The notes under the pieces were generated by a model that was given only the letters and a program-made list of their open reading frames with translations, did not search any database and was not told the DNA's origin. From positions 8,001,501 through 8,065,500 of the forward strand of contig OU015543.1 of assembly GCA_907165065.1 (NCBI GenBank): a stretch of 64,000 bases of DNA. Direction: 5' to 3'. The position numbers and the translations under genes were made by a program. Shown in pieces: positions 30,101 through 45,100 of the stretch. This DNA is from Caprimulgus europaeus. Its lineage: Eukaryota; Chordata; Aves; Caprimulgiformes; Caprimulgidae. Within the stretch, counting starts at the first letter, position 1, and the number at the start of each line of letters is the position of its first letter.

Positions 30101-33100
30101 AAGCCCAATGAATTTTCTCCTTCATATGATGATGATGCACTTTCTGTTCCAGCAGTAAATAGAGAATTTTATACAGCAGCTGCTAAAGTTAGAGTTTTGA
30201 GTCAGCACGTCAAGGCAACTTTCATCCAAAAGATTTTGAAAAGCCACTACTAACACCGATTTTCTGCAAGTTTGAGAACACTGGAGGAACATCAAGATCT
30301 GCTTTTTACCTTTCTTCCAGCTTTGAATCAGCAATGCAGCCTTTTCAAGCACGGCTCCAAAACTTCTGTCCGAACATGGTGACAGGCACCCACAACACTC
30401 CCAAAACTGCAGCCCAACAGGGTTGTGACAAGAATTTAATGGGACAAAGCAGGTCTGTCAGCCTAGTAACAACCCACAGCAAATGAACAGATGACTGCTA
30501 TTGACTAATGCATAATTGAAGGAGGACGGGTCTAATATTAGTCCAAATAGGATATAGAAAACTGATGATGTTCCGCTGATATTATCTGGATGAAAATACA
30601 AACTTGGTGCAGATTGTAAGACCAGGTCGCTGGTATAACTGTTTTCTGCAGGGCATCTGACATCACCAGCCAACCTTGCATTTGAGGACTTAGTGTGACA
30701 CAAACTCAGGCTGTCACACATTCAACAAGCTAAAGTCTGGTTATTTGACACATGTCAAAAATAAAACTAAGCTAGAGAGCTACCATCACCCGGAGATGCC
30801 ACTAATGGGGTCCCATGAGAATTCGTTCTTGCCCCTACAGAATTATCATTAGTGACTTAGGAGAAAGCATGAGCTAAGTCTGTATCATGCTCACAGATGA
30901 GCTAAAGCAGCGAGTTACTCAGCATGAGCTGGGTCTTTTGGTGAAACTGGGTGCTTGCAAACAATACATATTACAGTAAAAACAAATAGAAAGCCATATG
31001 GCCAGGAGCCAAGAATGCTAGCCAGCTTACAGGATGGGGAATGCTGTCTTCAGAAGCAGCCACTCTGGGGGGAAAAAAACCCCAAACATCTTGTCTGTTG
31101 CACTGAGTGCTCTCAAGGTAACACTGCCTTCCAAAAAGGAAAGTGACTTGCAGGTTTGTAAATGAGATGACATCACCTCTGGTTGGCACTGCTACTGGTA
31201 TAGTCTGACTGGCTCCACTGACAGGCTCAATTCATTAGCTTAAGAAAGAGATGGTTAAGCAATGACTTGATCACTGTCCAGAAAAACCACAGAGGGAACA
31301 GAAATTTGGCGGTAGAGATTCTTTGCTACGACAAAAGGTATAATCGCATCTAGGGGCTAGAGGTCAAAGCTGGGCAGCTATAGATTAGAATAAGTTTATT
31401 ATTTTTACTATTAACAAGAGAAGTGTCTCACTAACTTCTCCAGAAGTTTTACAATTGACTTGCAAGTTCTCCTAGGAGATGAGCTATGACTGAGGTCAAG
31501 CAGAAGACCACTCAGAAAATCTTCTGCCCTTCATTATGACCGACTAGACAACCTCAACAGTTCCCTTCTGACCTGACTGCAAGTTATTACGGCTCAGAAA
31601 AACAAGCCAAACAGATGCATTTCAAGCCCCAACTAACAAATGCCATAACACACATGTAACCAGAATGACCCATCTGTACTAGAATTCAAACCACGCTTCT
31701 GCTTAGAACAACCACCACAGAGCAGAACTTCTACTAAACAGACTGGGAAACATATTTAACTCATACTGATTTTACATCTGGCTTTGCTCAGTCACGGGGA
31801 CTAGAAGTTACCAAAGAAACTCCTCTTCTTTCCAAGCTAAACTGGAGCAGAAGGTAATGTCATCCTTGTGAAGAGGAGACAAATTCCCTGCAATGATTCC
31901 CTCCAATACTTTGCAGGCACCTGGTGTTACACTGCAACAACAAAACCACCTCAAAAGTATTCCAGACAGGCTGGTTCCAAATAGACCCCAAAGCTGGGAG
32001 TGGTAATTATTATTCTAACCTCTATCATTTAAACACTTAAGAGCAAGTAATCCTGGCTTGCATCTTTTCAGGGTGATCACAAGGGTTACAACTGCAGCAG
32101 GAGCCAGACTGCTGGAAGCCATGGTGGTTCATATCCAAATCAGTCCTGGATGACACCCTGACTGCAGGTTCCCTGCATGGAGGACTGCAAGGGTAAAGTC
32201 TGCAGTGTTTGCACTTTCACAGTATCTGCTATGCCAAATATACTTTCGTTTAAGAGTAGAAGAGGTTTGTCCACGTGCCAAAGTTGCACAACCACAAATC
32301 AGAAAAATCAAGCTGCATTTCTAGCTTCTTATAGGCTGTTACTGGATACGAGGGACAAACACAAGGCAAGGCACAGTGTTTCTTGAGTTCTCTTTGACAC
32401 AGTTTTCAAATAGACATAAAACTTGTCAGAAATTCTGAAGTAAATAATGACTTAGTAAAGACAACAGGAACACAACTAACTTTATAGGAATAAGTGCTGT
32501 CCATGCAGGTTCCCCATCCAAACCTCGTGGCTAGAGCAGAGCAGTTGTCCCTGCAGGTGACAAAATGCAGGGCTGGCCTGGGGCTAGCTGTGCCCTGCAA
32601 GGTGTAACCTCCCTATGGGGGCCCAAACGTGGTGAATAGGGAATCGCTTTCACACACTTACCAGCCTGACAACAAACTGTACCACAGCATGGTTTGAAAT
32701 CCCTCTTGTAGACAGTTATCAGGGGAAAGGCTCCTTCTCACAGCACTGGCAAGTCCTCACAGAGCCTGGCCCTGCCTGAGCCATATCAGGGGCTTCTCAC
32801 TGCCTCGGGAGACAGCAGCAGATACTCCCTTCACAGCCTCCCACATGACACAGCGCTCGTCCTGTCAGTCAAACCAGCACTCACTCACACAGCCCCTCTC
32901 CTTGTCTGCCTGAACCTCATTTCTGCCTCCTTTACTGAACTACGTGGGTTTCTCAAGCGTACAGGCCTCACACATGCTTTAAAGAACACCCGCTTCCTCT
33001 GACAAGCCTGTGCGCTCTTCCTAAGCTCTAATATTCCCCTTTCACTTAATGCAGTTCGACCACTCAAAGCTGAAGCCCCCATGGGCACCCACAGACAACC

Positions 33101-36100
33101 AGATCTCCCACTTAGTTTTCCTGCTACACTGCAGCAAACAGACCTGCTCCTTCAGTAGGTTGGGGTGATGTCTGCACACTGCCGGCACGGGTATGAGCTG
33201 GAGGGGACCAGGTACACAGCATGCTGGCGGGTCTTTGGCAGAGGCCTGTGGTCCGTATTTGTAGCGTCTGCATCGTAAGCACAGGGTTGTGGCTGCATTG
33301 AGACTGAGAAACAACAAGCCCTGGCTACTGCAATTCACAAGCTCTATTTCTAGAGTGACATTTAAAACACACACTCAAGTACAGAGATAGCCCAATATGA
33401 CCCCAATGCAGATGATTAGAAGAAGGAAGCAGAGAAGGCACAGGCAACAACCATAATTAGTGAGCCAGCATAACTAAGAGAATGCATGTTACATTCCTCA
33501 AAAATGAGGAAATCAAAACAAGCTCCCCAAAGAGTCACCTGAGAACTGCAACCACTGCAAACAAAGGGGAAACAAGCCAGGAAGGAGAGACAGAAAGACC
33601 AGAGTGAAAAGGAAGGTTAGGAAATGGCATGCTGCATCACGCTGCATCTCTGGGAAGCAGGAAGAGAGTGAGGAAGGGGAAAAAAAAAAAAAATAAAATA
33701 AAATCTTACCTGCAGGGAAACTAGACAGGCAAATCCACCCAAACCTGTCCCACCTAGCTTCCACTGTGGATTAATTATCCCACCAAGTGGGCCCAACTTT
33801 TAGCAGAGCATCCTCATGGAGCACACTACAGGCTGCTGTGCTTCGGATGGTCACGGAGAAGGCAGTGCAAAGACACAAAAGGAGGACTGCGGAAGGGGCA
33901 GGAGGAGAGGGCAGCCCAGCTTGGCTGAGAGGAAGCCCAGATGAATGGAGAAAAGCAAGCAGGGAGGTGAATGAGCAAGAGGTGATGAATGGCAGAGAGA
34001 GCACAGAAGTTTTACACAGGGCAGAGAGCAGACACAGACCTGAATAGAGAAGACTGAAAGATGCCACTTGAATGGAAGGGGAAAGAGGGTGGAGAAATGA
34101 GGCAGAGAGAGAGCTGAGCAGCACAAAGTTAAATAGTGCAGACAGAATAGCTTCCCACATGGACTTGACAAGACAAGAGAAAGAGAGAAGTAACAGCACA
34201 GACTCTAATCCAGGAGCAGAAAAGCTGCCTGGAGCAGACAGTATTACTGTCATCTGTCCCTGTATAATCTCTCCATTATCAGACACCTTCTTTGCTCCCA
34301 GTCAACAAATTCTCATGAACCCAGAGCAAATTGAACAGTAGCTACTAAAGGCCAGATGGCCCCCATCAAAGTGAGTTGTAGCAAAACTGAGCCAGTGACA
34401 TGGAAACAGCTGATGTGATAAAGTACCAAAATAATCACAAGCAGCAGCCCAAGAGACACAAGTGTAACACACCCTAAAGGTGGGACAAGGTGCAGTTTAT
34501 AGGTATGACATAGAAACATTGTTTATAAGTGTTATTTGCAGGGATTTTCTCCCATTTCTAAAGCCAGGAGAATTTTTTTCAAAATGAAACTTTTCCAAGC
34601 AAAAACTTGAAGATTTCAGTCATGCCAAGACTTTCCCGTGAATTTGCCTTAGCTTTGAACTCTGGTTATTTAGAAGAAGTTCCCTCAGATTCTCAAAGGC
34701 CAAAACACCAGACATTACCATTTTCAAAATGTTTCATTAGAAAATTGCTATTTATGTTTATGTTCAGAATGTCCACCCAGATGGTTTGGCTCAAGAAAAA
34801 TTAAATATTCTGCTCAAAGAGAAACAAAAAGCATTTTTCACCAATCTTTTGGGGAATTGCAAACAAAACTACATATCATTATTCACCTATGTCCACCCTT
34901 TTCACAGCTGTGGAGAATAAAGCATTTAGAAAGGACACATCTTATTACTTGACCCTCACTGTCAGAGCTGAAAACTGGATCCACTCCCACCCCTTTTGGG
35001 TGTGCAGGTTTAGATAGGCCAAGGTATCCATTTTTCTCCTAGGTCTCTCAGTCACTCCCTACATCATCCTGTGCCAAAGCTCATTTTCCCAACTGCAAAG
35101 CAAAAGATACAGTGACTCACTCTAAAATGGATAGCGTAAGGCCCTAGATCATAGCCCTTTACTTCATGCTCAGAAAATCTTTCATATTTATCAGGAACAA
35201 ACATTTAAAAGCTAATTCAGTGTCTGCAGCTCACATTTTGCTTGCTCATAAATAGACTCCACTGTCACACAAGCTGAAATGAGAGGTCACAGAAACCCAG
35301 TAGAAGGCTGAACACAGCCCTCAAAAACAAACACAATGGAAAGGAAAACAAATTTAAATCTAAGACTTGAACCTAATGTGCCTTTTCAACACATCAGGGA
35401 AGTCAAACATACAAACTGGCTTTTAAAGTATTGCTAGAGGAGCCATGAGGGGCCCATCTGTGTCTCAACTTGAGACTCCAGCTCTACCCCCTTCTTTTTG
35501 ATGTTTCTTGCACCAAGCAAACATTAACAATAGCGATGCAGTTAATTTCAGGCAAAAAATGTGAGCGTCCTGGAGTCAGAGCACAAGCAGCAACTCATCT
35601 GAGAAAAGACATGAGGATTTCTTCCCCTGCCCCCACAAAGAAATAGGAAAGGAATGCCTGAGAAATCTGGCCAGGATCATCAATTCCTCTCAGAGAGGTC
35701 CAAAAATTATAGGATAGAGACTTGGGATCTGGCCGTTAGCAATCAGGTCTCTATTACAGACTGCATTTTGAAATGATAATTTGTGTTCTTTATGATTCAC
35801 AGTGGTACCACTGCTGTTGACTCAGAATTCTACTTTATGTACTGGGAACTCAAGGCAGAGAGGGGAAGTAATTCACTGAAGGATGCAAGAGGCTTAAAAT
35901 ACTACCATCGTTGAGATGAGCTGCCTGTGCTCCAGCCACCTCCATGAAGCACTGCTACATCGCCACTTAATAACCAACCAGGAAAAATTGGAAATTGCGA
36001 AATACTAGAGGGGGGATTTTTAAGGGGTTAAGACCCCTTAAAGGTCTAAGCACCTCCAGGAAGTATGGTAAGCTTGGTGATAGCCACAAGCAACAAGGAA

Positions 36101-39100
36101 AGATGTCCAAGTGTGAGTCTCTCCTAGAAGCAGCAGGGAGATGAAGAGATCAGTGTGTGTTTGTATAGGCATAGGCACACACTCAGTACTGGCAGAGGGA
36201 CTGGAAGGGTCACCAGAAAGGCTGCTCTGCCAGCACTGACAAGCTTGAATATTGAAACTGCACAGGTCAGTTGAGCCCATGAGAAACCACTACTGCAAAG
36301 AGAAGCGTCTTGCTTTTCCATCTGCCAGCCTGGACACAGGCAGATCATATGGCATTTGGGCGAAGGGAAAGAGAAAATGAATAACTCTCAATTCAGCGAA
36401 AGAAGTTGCTATTGCTTTGGGTCAGGAGATCATACCATTTCAGCCTGCTTCCTGACTTGTGCTTCATCCCAGCTGCTTTCCTCTCCCTTTAGTGCCTGTT
36501 TGTGGGAACAGCTAGCTCTCTGGAAGAAATCCAAACACAAGGAGGAGAGGTTACATGTGCTTAAGAGAGGCGACAACACAAGGCAAGTCACTACGTAGCC
36601 TAAAAGCATTCAAGCAGACTCAACACCTACTAAAAATAAATACACAAATATACACAAACACACTCTACAGGAGAAGAATTTACTCAGATGGGACAGCCAG
36701 GAGCTCAGGCATGCTTGGGGTTCCTTGAATCTGCATCTCGAATCTGGCAGCTATTACACTGTATCAGACAGACTAGTGCTACCAGCGGCTGGGAGCTGAT
36801 GAGTTAGTTACCCTCCTTCCAGGGAGGGCTGCTGTAGCACCCATGCTGTTAGGGATCAAAACTGTCACCCTCTCCCCATCCCACACCCAGCCTGGGAACT
36901 CTAGTTCTTTTCTGCTCCCCAAATCTAAGTGTCCCATATCAGACAGCCAAGGCAAAGCCACTACCACAGGCTGGTCAATCTTCTTATGCAAATGAACTCA
37001 GGGTAATTGGGACAGTTACAACGAATCCCTGACAATGTTTGCCTTTGTGCACACCAGTGGTAAAGACAGACCGAGCTGCTTTCTAATGATGGGGGGTGAG
37101 GGGAGAGCTGCACCGAGGGACAGCAGCTTAGCTTCTCAAAGGAATGGTAAGGAAGTAAGCGCTGTTTAAACGCAAGGTGTTCCGAGAAACACAGAGCTGA
37201 TGGGCAAGGAAAGAGGCAGATACTACAAATAAAAGTCACTGGCTGGAAGTTTCAAAAACATTCAAGGAAGCATAGCTACTGTGGCAGGTGTATGGAGCCG
37301 TCCCCCACATTACAACCTTCATTCCACAGACAGAAAACTTCCACAGCATTCATCCAGCTCAGGATTTCAGACCACAGGATTCAGACACTCAAGCAGAGCT
37401 CCCACCAGAGCCAAAAGTGGACCCAGAGCAGTTGCTGACACACAGTGGCTGGCTCTGTCTCAGTCACTTCTATATCGATGGCTTTGCCTCTTGGTTATCT
37501 CAGCACGCTTCATCCCCATGAATCTAATATATATGGTCTATTTTTGTTGTAGTCCTCCAGGGCCCTGGAAAAAAACTAAACAAAAAGCAATCGCCCCCTG
37601 AAATCCTGTCATGCAAACAAGACTCTTCCTACCCATTGCCACAAAGACTGAATGGAGAGGGACTGAACACCCCCCCTGCTCACCCCTGCCTGGTGGTCTT
37701 TTTGTCTCGTGACCTTCCCCGCACAAACACAACCCCACAACAATCAGACAGGCAACATAATGCACCAGTGCCGGCTTTCCCAGCCCTTCAAGGCAAGCTG
37801 GGGAGGAAAGTGGGGAGAGCTGGGGATTGCTGAAAGGATTTGGGGATGAAAGACAAATAGGATGAGCAAGGAAATTCCAAACTATGTTTTAATTTCTACT
37901 TGCACAATCCCATGAGCCAGGATAAAAATAGTTTTAATAAAAGAAACAAAATAAATGTTATCTCAAATGGCTTAAAGGGACATTGGAACACCAGCCAGTG
38001 GGATATTCATACAAAAAAAAAAATCCAACAGTGCTTCTAAACCCCGTGAACATCTTTTAACGTTCCCTCCAAGAAGCCCACAAAACTGAGCCCTTTGGTG
38101 CAAACTCTGCTGGTTTTACTTGGCTATCTCTGAGATTTCAGCTCTGAGATGGATTAGATATAAAGGTTTTCCTTTAGACTAGGAGAAGACTTTTTTGCAA
38201 CAGCTGTAGCTAAGGCCAGCATCAACACACATGGAAACCCTCCCTGCTGTGACAGCTTCGAAGCACAGAAAGTTTCTGCTAATCTCTCCTAAGCATGGAA
38301 CAGGAGTCATCATTAGCTGTGCTACTGGCAGCAAGGAGTAAACATGCCTCCAGGCCCTAGACTGTCCTTGCAAGGTAACACATATGCTTTGGTGATGGCA
38401 GGACACACATGACCTTTGGGAAAGAGCAACAAGATCTCCAAAGACCTGTTAGGAAATCAGGAGACCAAGAAGGTAAGAGGAAAATCCTTCCTTCTGAAAC
38501 ACCAAAGGATTCTCTCCCCTGCTCCCTATACACATGCAGGAAAAAATACAGACTCCACAGAAAGCAAATCAAATAAAGCAAAAAGACATGTCATTTCTCA
38601 GGGCCTGGATTCAGTGAGCTTTGCAGGGCCCTCAGCTATGCTTCAGGGCACTGGAAATACGTGCTAAGTACTTTTACAAGGAAAGGAGGTCGTGCTTCGC
38701 CAAGAGCCAAGATCTGTGTCCTGTGAAATCCTGGCAGCCAAGGCGGTAACAGAAAGCAAAGCTACGGGAAAGCACTTGTGTGATTTACAAACACATTAGC
38801 CACCTCGGGAGCATGACACAGCAAGAAATGACTTCTCAGCTCTTACTGCCAGCACTCCCCACAATGCTGTAACAGTTACCCACATCCTTGATTAAAGTAC
38901 TGTGATCGCACAGTGGAAGCCACCTGACAAGCCAGGTATGAAATCAGCTCCATGGAATGGTGCAGCTGATGTGAAGAGACTGCAATCAGTTTTAACAAAG
39001 GCCACACATAACAGCTGGGTGCAGGAGGCTTCTCCCAAACCCAGCACGCCCTGCACCAGGCCACATCTGGCCAGCTGGCCCCAGTGTGGGGGCATGGAGC

Positions 39101-42100
39101 CACGACTGACCCTTGCCTATGTCCTGACACGAACTGGAGTAACTGGAAGAGCAACAGCACTGAGCCCCCACACAACTGGCAAACTTCCCACAGCAAGGAT
39201 ATTGTCTCCTGTCAATCCACTCTAGCCTTAATCCTCTGTGGAAGGATCCCATCAGCACCGTGCGAAGAGGCAATCTTTCAAGCCAGATGCTACCCATTAA
39301 CGAGAGCGAAGATGAGGTAGGAAGGGACAGATGGAGAACAGATATAAAGAGGCTCTGCTCATCACACTGAGCAACTTGGAGGAGCTGGACAGGAGATAAT
39401 ACAGGCAAGATTTTGAGCCTTGCTCAGCCCTGCAGTAAAGTACTACACACAGCAGCAATTCTCTTGCACCCGCAGAGACAGATGTAAGGCAGCACCAGTC
39501 GGTCTCACTGCCTCTTCTCACTAGAAAGGACAAAGCTGTGGCCCAGCTGTGAAGCTGCTTTGGGATCTGCAGAATTTCTGTCCCATGTAGGACAGGCACA
39601 AACCTGCTTCTGGTTTGAAGATTTGCACCCTGAGTCTGGGTGTTTCCCCAGCATGGAGGGGAAACTAGAATTCTGACTCAGCTCGTTCCATGGACAAAAA
39701 TTTCAGCAGAATCACTCTTCAGAAATGAGATTTCTCAGGCAACAGCAGGATCCTTAGCACACTTCCCATGTAAGATAGCAGTGTTAACTGGAAGCTGGCC
39801 ATCAGCCACTTTACCTATCAACCAAAGGAGGGAACAGCTAGAAAGCAAGCCAGTCCAACTCTCACAGCCGCCTTCAACACAGAGCACGCTCTTCCCTTAG
39901 CATTCCTGCACTAGAAAATCTCACTGCATAGCAAACCGCTTGTTGTAGCAAGCAGGGAAATACAACAGACTGGGCTGCTTAGGTGAGAATAATTCCAGTC
40001 CTGTTGCATAGAATAATTAATTTTACTTTACATTAGTCTTTATTACGGCAATGAAAACTATATGGCCATTTTAATTGACCCGTGTCGCTTGCTCCAGTTC
40101 TCATCTCTACAAAGTTTGGAGGCAACTAAAGTAAAAATTATTTCAGAAACTGTCAGCTGGTGCCACCAGAAGAAGCAGGTCCTGGTGAACAGCTTCTCCA
40201 TTCACTCTTCTCTTCCCAGGCCTTGTGAACATGATCTCAGACAAGCTGAAGTGAGAATCCCTCCTACACCAAGGAAATGGGACAGTCTAACTTTAATCTG
40301 TGGTGGGGGGCTGATGGAGAAAGGAGAGACATTTCTGGAGATCTTTTTCAGTCCTATACATCTTACCATTCCTTTACCCCCCCAAGCGAAGGAAGGCTGA
40401 GCTCTCTGACAAGGAGCTCGTGGTTGAGTGGCCTGGCCAAAGCACTCACAGTGCAATGCTGCCTTCCACAGCCCCAAAGAGTGATGGGTACCCAAAAATG
40501 CCAAATACCTTCAGCTGCCACTGAATTCACCATTTGAGATAAGACTCCCAAGAACCCTGGGCACTGACTATTTGAGAGACCAAGCTTCCAGAAAAAAAAA
40601 GCAGTTTGGTTTTGCCTGCATACTTGCCTGATAACCTTCAAGCAAACACAGCAGCTTTTTTATAATTTGAAAGATGGACTTACACCAACCCCAAGCAGCC
40701 TGACATGAAAGATGCTGGCTCTTAGCAAGGCATCCAGCACTTCACCTTAGAAAAAAATAAAATAAACCATTAAAGCATCAGGGAAAAAGATCATTTGAGC
40801 CTGGATATTCCTTTATATTCTTTTCTTCTTGGCATAACTTTATGGTGCGTATCACCATATTCTCTCTGCATATTTGCTACTGCCCCTTCAGCCCAGGCTT
40901 GCATAAGTGATGAAGAGATGAAGTATTTGTTTCATAGTGCTAAAGGAAAAAGCAAGAAGTGCCAATGTTTTCAGAGCGCAGCTTCTCAGTATCTGAGGAA
41001 TCATCGTAACCTTGTTCTTGAAAAATGAAATTTATCACGCAAATGCTCTACCATGGCAGGGGTGTGCACTATGTGAGCTTCCTTTAGTAAAACCTTCAGC
41101 AAAAGAAATTGAGTATTTCTATGTCTGCATGCTTAAAGAAACACTGGAAAATTAAAATCAGAGGAAGTCCTTACCCTTCTGAAATCAGTAATTAAATTAG
41201 CATGGGGCCAAAAGGAAGCAAATGAGGCCCCTTCAGAGGGGCCAGGATTTCATCTTGTACTTAAAACTCCACATTGGCAGATCTGTATTTATTTTAATGA
41301 CCTATCAAATCCTTTTAGTCCTCTGCATCCCTCCATGAAAGCCTAAAAATGAAAAATTATCTACTAAACCCTGTCTTTTCCTGAAAAATAGTATCTGAAC
41401 AGATCTACAAAGACAGATAGTTCTGTGGACACAGTGGATTTGGACTGCAATGATTTGTTTTCAGATATTATTGTATTTCATATTTTCACAACTTCCTTGG
41501 AATAACATTTGATACAGAAGAAGCATAAGTGATACAGACAAAAGACTAGCCAACCCTCTGAAACCACAGGGCCTCTCTATTTGTATTGCTTTTGTAAAAA
41601 GTATAGCCTGAGACACAGAATTCCAAGTAAGAGATCCTCAGGCAAATTAAAAATTCAAGCAGCCCATTGCCATGCAACATTAAATGCATTCATTTTTACA
41701 AGCATCAAATTCCACCTATTCATGGATCAGCCACCCTCTGCAGCTACTAATCTACATATCCAGCCTGCAAGCTGCTGAGAAGCCAGCGGACACGAAATAC
41801 ATTAACACATTAAATCTGAAAAAGGAAATAAATGTCCATCGTAACTCGACTTAATGATGACATTTTCTGCACAAGCAGCAGCAGAGCCCATGCCTGACAA
41901 CCACACGCCCCACAGAAGCACCCCAGATGTAATGAAGCACTGAACCCCCTACTTCGAGACTCTAACTGTGGTGCACGCAGTGTTCACAACTGAATCATGT
42001 TCAAGTCCTGTTGAATCTCAAATTCCTTGGAGTTACATTTTCACCAAACCCCTGCTATTGTACATGGACTAAATTCAAAGGCCTGATCCTGACTATGGAA

Positions 42101-45100
42101 GACAGTTTATCCAAACACACATTAAAACCCTGGAATAATTTCTCAGCCCTTTTGCCAAGCCAGGCAGTTATTACCAGCTTTAATGTAACAGCACTTTTGA
42201 TCTTGTAACAGTTAGCGTGGTGTTGGTACATCTATTATTCCTCCTGGAACAGAGCCGTGCTCTGATATCACACCTACAATTCACTCTTTTTGGGCACAGC
42301 TACCTAGAAACAGATGTGAGAGAGTTTCTCAGCAGCATGTACCCCTTTTATCATCCCAGGAGGGCGAATGACCCTCTCCAGTGCCCAACCCAAGGCCAAT
42401 TACAGCTATGGCAAGGAGAAAGGCTTCTATTTTAAGCTTGTTGAAGAGGTACCTGGGTGCTGCAGGCAGAAGAATGGACATGAGGGAAAATCTCCTGTAA
42501 ACTGGTTCTCCTTTTTCTCAACTGGGCACCACACAGGTAGACAGCAGCTTGAGGAATGAGGGGTAATCCCATGATCAAATGGATTCCATTCCTTTTTTAG
42601 GTCTGTAGCAGCTTGTCCCCCACTGTAACAGGATATGATCGCTGATCTCCCCATTCCATGTTCCCACCTGCAAAACTAAATGAACTGATACTGGAGAACA
42701 AGCTTTGAAATCCTTGAAGAGGAAGGGCTATTGAAGTGCTGAATAAGGCAAATTTCCTACAGCCCACAGCCACTGCAGTGATAGAAGCAAAAAGCCTAAG
42801 GTGCAGAAGAATCAGGCCCTGAAGGAATCTAAAAAGCTCAGAGAAAAGATGAAAGAAACTGAACATGGCAAGTTAATACTGCTTTAGACATTTACTGAGA
42901 AGAAATCCTTCCCAAAAGTGACAAAACTGCAGTTAGCAATCAGGGATTTAGTCTGGCATCCAAGCTTAGACAAGACCCACAGCTCTCAAGGGATCCTACT
43001 GCAGGGCTCACTCACGCCCATCTCCCAGGCATCATCTACAGCATTTTTTCAGAAAGGAAGGGCAGGAGCTGTTAGTCAAGCAGTGGGCAAGAAGCATATA
43101 CCACTTGTTTATTCATAGGTCTTGCTACTCTAACTTGTTGCTTACATCAGATGTCACAGTGGTAAGTACCTGTTTAAGAAAGAAAACCAGCAACAACAGC
43201 AAAACCACCCTCCTGCAGCTAATCCAATTAAGACACAGGATGAAGCTGTAGAGGTTAATCAGATCTGAGCCACTGGGTCTCTCTCTGCTGCTGCTTAGTG
43301 ACATATCTGGTGAGCAACACCAGTGAGACAAAAGCCAAGCAGAAACACCAATGATCCAGCTAGCTCCAGGAGATAAGTGCTGCTCCCCTGCTACATCATG
43401 CAGAAAAAGACAGGAGCACTCTGCATGGCAGTGCTGTGGGGTCTGATGGGTTTAGAGCATGGCTCTCCTTATCAAGTGCCATGATGCTGTGATTGATGGG
43501 CTGTGTTTAGAGAGTCCTTAGAGCTGAGACCAAGGCTACATCTGCAGGTGCTGCCATGTTGGTAACCAGGATGGAAATTTACTCAGCAAGGAAAAATTCT
43601 GTCCATACAACCACAGGGAGCTCCTCTTACCTCGTGTTTCATTAGTTGCAACTCTGTACTGACCAAGGCTGTGGCAGGGCAGGTGAGGGCTGTCCCAGGC
43701 CACCAGCACAGAGACCACTGGGACTGTCACAAATAGCTCCTTCAGCATTGGGAACCAGAAGAAAGCTGAGCTGGGGTTGGCATGAAAGCAGTTCCACCAG
43801 TGCCAGAGGAATGGGGTTCAGCACTGATTAGGGAAGGTTGCTCCTGTCACACCCAAGGCATCCAGCCTCAAGTCCTGACCTATAGCTACCTTTCAAAACT
43901 GAGCTTGTTGCTTTTCTCATCTCAAGCCTTCCTGTACAGTCAGATCTGCTCTGCCTCTCTCCCACCACCTCCTTCTAGGGCAAGAAGAGGCCAGCGGTTT
44001 CAACCCTTATTGTTTAGACAAGTGTCTGCACTTTGGTGGTAACAACTTGCTATCCTCATCATCACACCCCTGGGTGCAGGATAGCCAGCACAGAAGGATG
44101 GACCTGCTCTGGAAAGTGACCTCCCCTTTAAGCCGTCAGACTGGGCTGAGACACAGAACAGCATATACAGTGGGGAGAGGAAGAAACTTTTTCTATACCC
44201 ATTTCCTCTGTGCAGGAAGAACATTTGGACCAGAAATTAATCTTCCCTCCTGGACAATACATGCCAGCCTTTCAAGAAGGTTGATGGAGTAGCGACTCTA
44301 GTGGGATGATAGAACTGTAGTGACAGCAAGAAGAAGATGAAAGGTGTGTAAGCACCATTCTGCCAGTGATGTTGATCTCTTTGGTTGCCAGAAATATTAT
44401 TCCTAATCCAATGACCATCACCTCCTCTCCTGGAGGAAAACTGGGTCTCTTGATACCACTCTATCACACTGGACTTTGCTTGACTCCTCTGTTAAAATGT
44501 TTCTCCTTCTCAGTAGATTCTTTAATCTAAGGACAGTGACTGACACTGTTTTCCAGTTTCTCAAAGGAGCTAAGATCCATAGCCCCCAAAATCATAACTT
44601 GTACCCTTCCTGTAGGAAGTTTTATTCTTCCTTTAAAGACAAGGAGTTTTATAGCAATCATCCATGAAACTAGTCAGGAGAAAAACTACATTTTATACTG
44701 TGGGCTTGAAACACAGAACATTTCAGATTAAAAATAGCTCCCTTTTTCACTGTCTGCCAGATCTGGGAAGGAGGTGAAAATCCACAGGGACTTGATTTGA
44801 TGCGACAAAAAGCAGAATTCTATAGCAGCGAGTATGTACACACACTTATTTTAGGTCAAATAATAGCTCTGCAGTAATACTTAGGCTTAGCAGAGAAAAC
44901 CAAAGCTCGGGATAGACACAAGCGAGCTCGTGCTCTGGTACTGAATACTATAACAATTCAAGCACATCCATCACAAAGAGAGGGGGGAAAACGTTAAAAT
45001 AAATAATTAAATAATTTCTAAAAATCTCATCACATCACAGTTTTTCTGCCTTTAAGATGGTTGATCTTTCAAATTCCAAATACCTGCTCCTGTATCAGCA

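Noticed and set aside
33771-34286. 171-codon minus-strand frame rich in Leu and Ser
   Set aside because: It arises from the pyrimidine-rich strand of a biased tract. No family resemblance, and it resembles a membrane protein only because CUU/UCU codons give Leu and Ser.
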